Assembly (NCBI GenBank): GCA_027623875.1
Contig: JAQBUS010000117.1
Location: forward strand, 1-5,311
Length of the DNA stretch: 5,311 bases
Source of the DNA: Pseudomonadota bacterium
GTDB taxonomy: Bacteria > Pseudomonadota > Alphaproteobacteria > Rhodobacterales > Rhodobacteraceae
Reading direction: 5' to 3'
Below the pieces are notes generated by a model. It did not search any database and was not told the DNA's origin. It worked only from the letters and a program-made list of their open reading frames with translations. This document shows, piece after piece, positions 1 through 5,236 of the stretch (position 1 is its first letter; every line of letters starts with the position of its first letter). A program made the position numbers and the translations under genes.

Positions 1-437
1 TCAGGTGCTAATCTCTCTGGAGGCAGCATTGCCGAAAAAGAAACCGTTGAAACCACATATTTCGGTACGCCTAGAGGTAGCACACTACATATATCCAAGG
101 CCAGATCGGTTCCCATGGTTCCCCCAAGGACAATAACTCCGTCAATTTTACCATCTTGATACAATGCCAATGCTTTAAGAGCTGCACCTCTTCCCATTAT
201 TTGCATTGCAGAATTTTCATTCCCACTATTGATAGCCAAATCGATCGAGCTTTCTGCCATTTCAGCAATCTGATGTTTTGAAATATCAGCTGAAGTTCTA
301 GAATTCCCGAGGACGGACACATCCATAGTTACAACCCCTCCACCTTGCTTTTTTATGCACTCACATAAAAAACTTAGCTCTTCTTCTTTAGTATCATAAG
401 TTCCTACTACTAATATTGTCTTTAAAAGGCTCTTCAT
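1..437 (-). CDS. Tm-1-like ATP-binding (UPF0261 family) protein, N-terminal part, cut by window edge
   Basis: The ATG at 437 opens a frame with no stop through to base 1 (145 full codons); family members are about 400 residues, so roughly the last 250 lie outside the window. The N-terminus gives TILVVGTYDTKEEE (residues 7-20), the usual UPF0261 opening. A glycine-rich loop LGGTMGT follows at 104-110, then STVSF and LPPERLAP at 130-145; all are hallmarks of this fold, which binds nucleotide in the plant Tm-1 homologue. The start is supported by AGG seven bases upstream (in TGTAGGTAG). Bacterial members often sit beside a separate TIM-barrel gene of the 'phosphoenolpyruvate hydrolase' type, and in plant Tm-1 the two domains are fused, so such a gene may follow beyond the left edge (inference). 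It is the last visible gene of the leftward tct unit, which suggests a cytoplasmic catabolic role on the imported compound. The reaction is unknown. The family call is firm; the function is not. Confidence 0.85.
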   Translation of the reverse strand, partial: MKSLLKTILVVGTYDTKEEELSFLCECIKKQGGGVVTMDVSVLGNSRTSADISKHQIAEMAESSIDLAINSGNENSAMQIMGRGAALKALALYQDGKIDGVIVLGGTMGTDLALDICSVLPLGVPKYVVSTVSFSAMLPPERLAP

Positions 438-465
438 TTAACTACCTACAACTCAATCCGTACTG

Positions 466-621
466 TTATAAAATTTGTATATTTTTCTCAAGCCTTAAGG
501 GATTATCTAGCGTACTTCCCATTTGCCGCACTCCCGCAAGTAAGGGCTTTGTATTGTAAGTGTCGTCAGATGTATCGACAAGTATAATTCTTAGTCTATT
601 GACCAGCTCTTGGTTAACCAT
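466..621 (-). CDS. Small uncharacterised ORF (51 aa) coupled to tctA
   Basis: An ATG at 621 lies eight bases ahead of the end of tctA, so the two reading frames overlap as ATGGTTAA, an arrangement typical of translational coupling. The frame stops with TAA at 466, leaving 28 bp before the Tm-1-like gene. I do not recognise the product. It begins MVNQELVNRLRIILVDTSDD, has no signal peptide or membrane segment, is of mixed charge and looks soluble; residues 25-44 contain KPLLAGVR and DNPLRLEKN. The LLAGV...DNPLRL stretch loosely recalls the PVLAGV.GTDPFRL stretch of TIM-barrel 'PEP hydrolase' proteins, which would make this a remnant of such a gene, but the likeness is from memory and weak. No strong ribosome binding site is present, and the codons (AGA, ATA, CGG, AGG) show no clear bias. 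It could be a real small gene, a degraded remnant, or chance. Confidence 0.35.
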   Translation of the reverse strand: MVNQELVNRLRIILVDTSDDTYNTKPLLAGVRQMGSTLDNPLRLEKNIQIL

Positions 622-2104
622 TTTTCTGTCTAAGTTCTTTTCTACTTTTTAACAATTGGCGAACATGAATCAATAAAACCAAAATAATCAAAGTAAAAAG
701 AGCCATCGCAATTGGGCGGTCTATAAAATCAAATGGTGTTTTTACCCGTGCCATAGCACTGCGTAACTTAACCTCCATGATCCCACCTAAAACCATACCC
801 AATAGAACTGGGACTATGGGTAAGGATAACCTTTTGAGAATAAAACCAAATAAGCCAAAAACAGCTGCTATTAGACAATCCGTTGTTGAATTACGAAGTG
901 AATAAACACCTACAAAGCTTAGAGTTAGCACACAAACACCCAAGAAACGGTTTGGAATTTTAACAACTTTTATCAACTGGTTCGTAGCAATTAATAAAAA
1001 AACCAAAACCATAACGTTAAGAATTAAAAGTGATAAATAAAGCGCTACGACAAAATCCATACGATTTTGGAACAGTTGAGGGCCTGGAACCACATTGTGG
1101 ACATAAAACACACTTAACATCATGGCCGTAAGAGCTTCGCCGGGTATCCCTAAAGCCAAAAGAGGTATCATTGCAGCAGCTGGAACCGCATTATTTGCCG
1201 TTTCAGCTGCTATTATTCCTTCTGGTGCACCTTTGCCAAACTCTTCTGAGCGCTTCGATGTCCGCTGGGCATACGTGTAGCTTAGGAATTGCGCAGTGAA
1301 CTCTCCCACTCCGGGTATCATCCCCATAACTACTCCCAGGGTGGCTGACACTGCCGCAACACGGGGATGTCGAGACAACTCCTTAAAGCCTTGAAAAAAG
1401 CTACCTTGCAAGCGAGGGATATGGAGTTTTTTATCCTCTCCTTGGAGCAGAATAAAAGCCTGCGAGAGAGCAAATAAACCCAAAACAACTACAATTAAAT
1501 CAATACCACCTGCCAAAAAAGACTGATCAAACGTATAACGTTTAGTGTACTTAACTGGCTCGAGACCTACAGTGTTGATAAACATTCCTAAACTAGCCAA
1601 TGCTGCAGCAATTAAGGCTTGGCCTCGATGAGCCACGATAACTAAAATTAGCCCTAAAAGAGCAGCCAGAAAAATTTCTCGAGATCCAAAAAGAGGAGCA
1701 ATTTTTGCCAACACAGGGGCAAAGAAAATTAGACAGATAATAGAAAAAATACCCCCAAAAAAAGATGACGAATACGCTAAGGACAAGGCTCGTCTGGCTT
1801 CGCCTCGCGACGTCATTGGGAACCCGTCATAAGTGGTCAGTGCATTTACAGCAGTTCCGGGAGTGTTAATAAGGATAGCAGGTATCGAACCTCCATACAT
1901 AGAAGAGCCATATACGCCGAGAAGAACTGTTAAACCAACTATCGGATCCATGGAAAATGTTGCTGGCAATAGGATTGCTATTGCAACCGGGGGTCCAACC
2001 CCAGGGATTGCTCCGATCAAAACGCCACCAACTGATCCAGTTAATAGTGCCAGAAAGACATCCCACCTAGATAAAATTTCAATTGCTGAGAATAATAAAT
2101 CCAT
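614..2104 (-). CDS. tctA: Tripartite tricarboxylate transporter large permease subunit TctA
   Basis: Large inner-membrane subunit that, with TctB, moves a carboxylate delivered by the periplasmic protein TctC, driven by an ion gradient. At 496 residues it has the normal family length. The TctA signature is complete: GAIPGVGPP at 31-39, then YGGSIPAILINTPGT at 70-84 and YDGFPM at 92-97. The second half repeats the pattern: GMIPGVGEFTAQF at 261-273, EEFGKGAPEGIIAAETANNA at 287-306 and LGIPGE at 318-323. The two G.IPGVG loops reflect the internal duplication of the family. Many hydrophobic segments (about 10-12) span the chain, notably at 15-50, 115-135, 143-176, 200-220, 352-375, 386-402, 409-440 and 465-480; the C-terminus is short and basic. 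The start at 2104 lies 7 bp after the tctB stop, and a GAG overlapping that stop (2111-2113) sits six bases ahead of the ATG. All key motifs are intact; the substrate cannot be read from this subunit. Confidence 0.97.
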   Translation of the reverse strand: MDLLFSAIEILSRWDVFLALLTGSVGGVLIGAIPGVGPPVAIAILLPATFSMDPIVGLTVLLGVYGSSMYGGSIPAILINTPGTAVNALTTYDGFPMTSRGEARRALSLAYSSSFFGGIFSIICLIFFAPVLAKIAPLFGSREIFLAALLGLILVIVAHRGQALIAAALASLGMFINTVGLEPVKYTKRYTFDQSFLAGGIDLIVVVLGLFALSQAFILLQGEDKKLHIPRLQGSFFQGFKELSRHPRVAAVSATLGVVMGMIPGVGEFTAQFLSYTYAQRTSKRSEEFGKGAPEGIIAAETANNAVPAAAMIPLLALGIPGEALTAMMLSVFYVHNVVPGPQLFQNRMDFVVALYLSLLILNVMVLVFLLIATNQLIKVVKIPNRFLGVCVLTLSFVGVYSLRNSTTDCLIAAVFGLFGFILKRLSLPIVPVLLGMVLGGIMEVKLRSAMARVKTPFDFIDRPIAMALFTLIILVLLIHVRQLLKSRKELRQKNG

Positions 2105-2111
2105 AATGAGC

Positions 2112-2648
2112 TCAAAAATTTAAAATAAAGAAATTACGAACTGAATCCGGAAAAAACTCATAAACTGCTCCTCCCGGAATTTTTACATCCAAAAAAGACT
2201 TAAATACAATGACAACAACTAATGAGAAAGCAACACCACTCTTAAACATAATGGGTGTACGATAGCCCATACGCCAAATAAGAGCTGGAACAAAAATAAG
2301 AGTTGACGGTAGATACCCTAAAATTGGGTTCAGATTTACATAAATCATAAACCAAAGAGGGAATTCGATAGTCTGAACCCATTTACGTGTTTCCAACCAA
2401 TCCGCACGAACTAGTTTTTTTTGAGGAAGATACAAAATATAAAGACCAGTAAATAAAACCATACCAACCAAACTGACCGCTGGCCAAAACCTTGGTTGAG
2501 CAGCAAGCTTAACCTTTAAAACCCATTTCGTTTGTTCTTCAAGTTGCAACAGCAGGCTAATAGACAATAAAATGAACATCAGCGCAAAAATTAAATGTCC
2601 TCTTTTTATCTCTAAAGAACCCCGGTTCTTCTCTAAGTCAGCGCTCAT
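2112..2648 (-). CDS. tctB: Tripartite tricarboxylate transporter small permease subunit TctB
   Basis: Small membrane partner of TctA in the TTT family. The 178-residue length, hydrophobic profile and position between tctC and tctA all fit. A polar, charged N-terminus (1-18) precedes a first membrane segment at about 19-35; others follow near 56-73, 95-127 and 135-152, the four-to-five-helix layout of TctB. Family-like sequence includes AQPRFWP at 50-56 (usually PRFFP or PRFWP) and, at the C-terminal end, FKSFLDVKIPGG followed by YEFFPD (149-168), matching the usual 'F..lL.v.lP.G' pattern. TctB proteins are poorly conserved, so the call rests on these motifs plus context. GGAG lies seven bases before the ATG (in CCCGGAGAG). 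The gene starts just after the hairpin that separates it from tctC, so its level is probably lower than that of the binding protein. A run of eight A (minus strand, 2415-2422) encodes QKK near residues 76-78. Confidence 0.88.
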   Translation of the reverse strand: MSADLEKNRGSLEIKRGHLIFALMFILLSISLLLQLEEQTKWVLKVKLAAQPRFWPAVSLVGMVLFTGLYILYLPQKKLVRADWLETRKWVQTIEFPLWFMIYVNLNPILGYLPSTLIFVPALIWRMGYRTPIMFKSGVAFSLVVVIVFKSFLDVKIPGGAVYEFFPDSVRNFFILNF

Positions 2649-2666
2649 TTTATCTCTCCGGGAAAG

Positions 2667-2701
2667 ATAAAGGGCCGAAAGCTCTATTTTCGGCCCTTTA
2701 T
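2667..2701 (-). terminator. Intercistronic hairpin between tctC and tctB (attenuator or mRNA stabiliser)
   Basis: A perfect 14-bp inverted repeat (2667-2680 pairs with 2688-2701) encloses a 7-base loop. The core GGGCCG/CGGCCC is GC-rich, and the stem ends in AU pairs. It begins 4 bases after the tctC stop and ends 18 bases before the tctB start. On the minus strand the arm finishes with UUUAU followed by CUUUCCC, so the U-tract is imperfect; partial termination or protection of the tctC message from 3' decay is more likely than full termination, because tctB and tctA have no other obvious promoter. Such hairpins commonly raise binding-protein output over membrane-subunit output in transport operons. 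Confidence 0.6.
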
Positions 2702-2705
2702 AAAT

Positions 2706-3647
2706 TTAGTTCAATAAATTGCTGATTCTTTCCATAGTTTGGATGTCTTTCGAAATCTGATGAGCACTTTCTTTCGCTGACATCCAATAAACTAATGCAC
2801 CGGTTTCTTCAGCAACAGCTCGGGCTCGAGCTCCCATTACTGTCTTTTGTGCAGAAGCAACAATTTTATCTCTGACGTCCTGCGGTGTGCCTTTTCTAAC
2901 GAATAGGCCATTCCAAAGCGATATATTAAGCTCTGGATTAAGTTCGCCCATTGTCGGTGCGTTTGGTGCCAGCGAGATACGTTCTCCTGTAAGAGAAGCC
3001 AGCACTTTTACTTTATCAAGGCAGGGAAGTATTAACTGCAGCGTTGTATTAATAACGTCTGCATCTCCAGAGGCTAATGTATTACAATCCAACATGTCAA
3101 AGGCCGCATCTGATCCCCATGAGAAACCAGCACTTTTTGCGAACGCTTTGGATACTCTAGTAGGAGCTAGACCGTCACCGAAGTGTCCCAAAGTAACAGA
3201 ATCCATCTTAGCATACTCTATTAGCTCAGCCATAGAGGCATAAGGGGCTGTCATAGATGTTGCCAGTACAAATGGGTAGGTTAAGAAAATTCCTAATGGA
3301 TCAAATTTCTCTGGAGTAAGGTCAGAGATTTCAATTTGATGGCCCATTACAGGAACACCGATAACAAATGAACCGATAGTGTAGCCATCTGCGGGAGCAC
3401 TTGCTACTTCAATAGCACCAGGGAATGGTCCACCCCCACCTCCAGGTTTATTTATTACTGCTGCAGAGACTCCATATTCAGCTTGAAAATCTTCGGCGAT
3501 TAATCTTGTCAGAACATCTTCTAGATCTCCTGGTGGCCAAGGAACAATAAAGCTTACTGGTTTTTCTGGATAATCGGCGAGTGTAGCAGAGCCAAGAACA
3601 GACATTGTTAAGGCTAAGGCACTTCCCAGAAGTATTTTATATGTCAT
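2706..3647 (-). CDS. tctC: Tripartite tricarboxylate transporter substrate-binding protein (TctC/Bug family)
   Basis: Periplasmic protein that captures a carboxylate-type ligand for TctAB. The 313-residue length is typical. Residues 1-24 form a signal peptide: basic TYK, hydrophobic core ILLGSALALTMSVLGSA, and likely cleavage after TLA (24) before DYPEKP. The mature protein opens with the Bug pattern YPEKPVSFIVPWPPG (26-40), then DVLTRLIAE, INKPGGGGG (65-73) and APADGYTIG (84-92). The C-terminal half has APNAPTMGELNPEL (227-240) and LWNGLFVRKGTPQDVRDKI (244-262), also family hallmarks. Oddities: the usual PPGG..D loop reads PPGDLED, placing an acidic residue where glycine is normal, and there are two cysteines (188 and 209) that could form a disulfide. 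The usual central 'Y.GG.pa..dLl.GqvD' region is much altered (SWGSDAAFDMLDCNTLASGDAD). The ligand is unknown. It is first in the operon and has the best ribosome binding site in the window. Confidence 0.95.
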   Translation of the reverse strand: MTYKILLGSALALTMSVLGSATLADYPEKPVSFIVPWPPGDLEDVLTRLIAEDFQAEYGVSAAVINKPGGGGGPFPGAIEVASAPADGYTIGSFVIGVPVMGHQIEISDLTPEKFDPLGIFLTYPFVLATSMTAPYASMAELIEYAKMDSVTLGHFGDGLAPTRVSKAFAKSAGFSWGSDAAFDMLDCNTLASGDADVINTTLQLILPCLDKVKVLASLTGERISLAPNAPTMGELNPELNISLWNGLFVRKGTPQDVRDKIVASAQKTVMGARARAVAEETGALVYWMSAKESAHQISKDIQTMERISNLLN

Positions 3648-3652
3648 AATTT

Positions 3653-3658
3653 CCTCCT
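3653..3658 (-). promoter_or_regulatory. Strong Shine-Dalgarno site of tctC
   Basis: On the minus strand the sequence is AGGAGG, a full match to the anti-Shine-Dalgarno core, five bases before the tctC ATG. It is the strongest ribosome binding site in the window and fixes the start codon. It agrees with high production of the binding protein relative to TctB and TctA. Confidence 0.85.
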
Positions 3659-3666
3659 AAATTTTT

Positions 3667-3683
3667 GGTTCATTATTTGAACC
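3667..3683. promoter_or_regulatory. 17-bp palindrome, candidate IclR operator
   Basis: GGTTCA-TTATT-TGAACC is a perfect inverted repeat with 6-bp arms and a 5-base AT spacer. IclR-family regulators usually bind palindromes of about this size in the spacer shared with their divergent target. It ends 8 bp from the tctC Shine-Dalgarno site and lies downstream of a possible tctC promoter, a position suited to repression of the transporter operon. Assignment to the adjacent regulator is by inference. Confidence 0.5.
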
Positions 3684-3690
3684 TACGTAA

Positions 3691-3718
3691 CAAATACAAG
3701 TTGACATCACAACTTCAA
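3691..3718 (-). promoter_or_regulatory. Possible tctC promoter
   Basis: On the minus strand TTGAAG (3718-3713) is followed after 16 bases by TATTTG (3696-3691), a moderate sigma-70-like pair. A start point would fall near 3684, so the GGTTCA/TGAACC palindrome would occupy the first transcribed bases. Both hexamers deviate from consensus, so this is a weak call. Confidence 0.3.
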
Positions 3719-3728
3719 GCATGTCAAC
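3700..3728. promoter_or_regulatory. 8-bp inverted repeat with back-to-back TTGACA boxes
   Basis: GTTGACAT (3700-3707) and ATGTCAAC (3721-3728) are perfect reverse complements, 13 bases apart. Each arm carries TTGACA, one on the plus strand (3701-3706) and one on the minus strand (3722-3727), so both consensus -35 hexamers point inward across the repeat. Neither has a good -10 at 17 bases (TCAACA on plus, TCAACT on minus). It may be a pair of overlapping weak promoters needing activation, or a second regulator site. A nested repeat, AAGTTG (3698-3703) with CAACTT (3710-3715), overlaps the left arm. Confidence 0.35.
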
Positions 3729-3798
3729 AATTATAGAAATACAGATCTAGAAAATAGATGAGCAACTTCGAACTCACTTAATAGGAAAATAAAAATTA

Positions 3799-4581
3799 AT
3801 GGGTACTGTCTCCAAAGCATTGTCACTATTAACTTATTTCTCAAGATCCAGAACTGAAATTGGTTTAACCGAAATGGTTAAACTTTCAGGAATAAATAAA
3901 GCAACAGTTCACAGACTTCTCTCCGAATTACTCCAACATGGAATTATTGAGCAAACTGCAGAAAAACGTCATTATCGACTAGGGCCAGCACTGCCAATAC
4001 TGGGCAGTCTTCGAGAAGCGGCTGTGCCTATTAGAGAAATTTCAAAAAAAGTTTTACAACTAATTAGCGATTTAACAGGAGAAACTTCTCACCTATCACT
4101 TCTTAGAAATGAACTTCTGCATGTAGTTTCATTTGCTTATAGCTCTCGCCACGGGACCCGTGTCACAATGGAAGATGGAACTCAAATTACCTTTCATTCT
4201 ACGAGTTCCGGCTTAGTAGTGCTATCTTTTAGCAGTCAAGACTTTCTAAAAAAAATGTTAAGTAAACCTTTACAAAAACACACATCACTTACCGAAATTA
4301 ATTCAAAAAAAATTGAAAAAAAACTACTTTCTTTTCGAAAAAATTACCTAGCAGAATCTATCAGTGGCTTTGAACTTGATGTTCACTCTCTAGCTTGTCC
4401 AATTTTTGATTCAAGTCGTCGCTGTATTGGAGCAGTAGCTATAGCAGCCCCGGTCAGTAGAATGGATACTTCAAGCATTAAGGTCACAACATCAGCATTA
4501 CGGAAAGCGGCAGTTGAGCTCACAAATTCGATCGGAGGAGTTTTTCCAGAAGACTTTAAAAACTTAAACTTTAATGAATAA
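3799..4581 (+). CDS. IclR-family transcriptional regulator
   Basis: Cytoplasmic DNA-binding regulator, 260 residues (family about 250). The N-terminal winged helix-turn-helix covers residues 1-64: VSKALSLLTYF, then LTEMVKLSGINKATVHRLLS with recognition helix around 33-44, and the wing ending in HYRLGP (58-63). The effector domain (about 78-250) is recognisable from GETSHLSLL (94-102), GFELDVHSLACPIFD (190-204) and GAVAIAAPVSR (211-221). It departs from the family at 131-143, where the usual 'lhaTA.GKa.LA' reads FHSTSSGLVVLSF, so the GK pair is gone; this may alter ligand binding. The start is set by an in-frame TAA nine bases upstream; the nearest Shine-Dalgarno-like AGGA is 12 bases away, suggesting low translation. 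It is divergent from tctC and therefore the likely regulator of the tct operon. The DNA is strikingly A-rich, with four runs of seven or eight A between 4044 and 4323, but the frame is intact. Confidence 0.95.
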   Translation: MGTVSKALSLLTYFSRSRTEIGLTEMVKLSGINKATVHRLLSELLQHGIIEQTAEKRHYRLGPALPILGSLREAAVPIREISKKVLQLISDLTGETSHLSLLRNELLHVVSFAYSSRHGTRVTMEDGTQITFHSTSSGLVVLSFSSQDFLKKMLSKPLQKHTSLTEINSKKIEKKLLSFRKNYLAESISGFELDVHSLACPIFDSSRRCIGAVAIAAPVSRMDTSSIKVTTSALRKAAVELTNSIGGVFPEDFKNLNFNE

Positions 4582-5236
4582 GAAAGCTCTAATATTGGAC
4601 TTCGGCGGGGTAATGTCTCGAACATTATTTGAGACCCACAATCTTAGTGAGACTGCTTTAGGCTTACCTGAGGGGTCGTTGAAATGGCTGGGACCATTCG
4701 ATCCAAAAGCTGATATCCTTTGGCAGGATATGCAAAATGACAAAATAACTGAACGTGATTACTGGCTTCAGCGCACCCATGAGGTTGGCACACAAGTAGG
4801 CCAAGAATGGACCGAAATAAAACAGCTCATTCAAGCCACCAGAGGAGCTAATCCAGAAGCGATAATTCGACCAGAATTCCTTCATGCCTTAAACATTTTA
4901 AAAGATAATGGAATAAAGTTGGCAATTCTATCGAACGAACTTGATCTTTTTTATGGAACTGATTTTCGAAAAAAGTTAGTTTTTCTTAAAGAGTTTTGTT
5001 TAATATTAGATGCAACATACACTGAGATTCTAAAACCTGATCCTCGTGCATATATCGACTGTGTCCGTCAACTGGAGTTAAAGGCTAAAGATTGTATATT
5101 TGTAGATGACCAAAAACGTAACATAATTGGTGCCCAGAATATTGGCCTTGAGTGTGTACATTTTAATGTATTACTGCCAAAAAAAAGCTATTCAGATACT
5201 TTAAAGTTATTAGGTCTCAAATGGTCAAAAAATTAA
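4574..5236 (+). CDS. HAD-superfamily hydrolase (HAD-IA, YihX/epoxide-hydrolase-N-terminal-like)
   Basis: Probable cytoplasmic phosphatase or related hydrolase, 220 residues, normal for subfamily I. Motif I is ILDFGGVM (7-14) with nucleophile Asp9; motif II is LAILSNE with Ser120; motif III is Lys154 in ILKPDPRAY; motif IV is IFVDDQKRN with Asp178-Asp179. A helical cap (about 15-95) lies between motifs I and II. The usual second Asp of DxD (general acid/base) is Gly11. DFGGV and DLGN variants are known in YihX-like and epoxide-hydrolase N-domain-like members, so this is a subfamily trait rather than damage, though it leaves the chemistry uncertain. The ATG overlaps the regulator's stop (ATGAATAA, 8 nt), and upstream GGAGG-like sequence is distant, so translation is probably coupled to the regulator. 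Its substrate may be a phosphorylated intermediate of the pathway fed by TctCBA (inference). Confidence 0.9.
   Translation: MNKKALILDFGGVMSRTLFETHNLSETALGLPEGSLKWLGPFDPKADILWQDMQNDKITERDYWLQRTHEVGTQVGQEWTEIKQLIQATRGANPEAIIRPEFLHALNILKDNGIKLAILSNELDLFYGTDFRKKLVFLKEFCLILDATYTEILKPDPRAYIDCVRQLELKAKDCIFVDDQKRNIIGAQNIGLECVHFNVLLPKKSYSDTLKLLGLKWSKN

Noticed and set aside
493..500. CCTTAAGG palindrome near the end of the small ORF
   Set aside because: Eight-base palindrome with no loop, no T-run and no partner repeat; expected by chance.
1866..2066. Minus-strand open frame of 66 codons inside tctA
   Set aside because: Alternate frame within the strongly conserved tctA coding sequence; Trp/Ser-rich composition typical of an out-of-frame reading.
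1833..2123. Plus-strand open frame of 96 codons opposite the start of tctA
   Set aside because: It lies antisense to the conserved GAIPGVG/YGGSI region of tctA, and its proline/threonine-rich product looks like a mirror of that sequence; no ribosome binding site or family likeness.
2415..2422. Run of eight A in tctB (minus strand) as a programmed frameshift site
   Set aside because: The zero frame continues into conserved TctB sequence; there is no alternative product, downstream pseudoknot or upstream stimulatory site apparent.
2887..3243. Plus-strand open frame of 118 codons opposite tctC
   Set aside because: Antisense to a clear Bug-family gene, serine- and proline-rich, no recognisable domain.
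4383..4625. Minus-strand open frame of 80 codons over the regulator/HAD junction
   Set aside because: Antisense to the conserved C-terminus of the IclR gene and to HAD motif I; no supporting signals.
4664..4885. Minus-strand open frame of 73 codons within the HAD gene
   Set aside because: Antisense to the cap region of an intact HAD gene; no ribosome binding site or family likeness.
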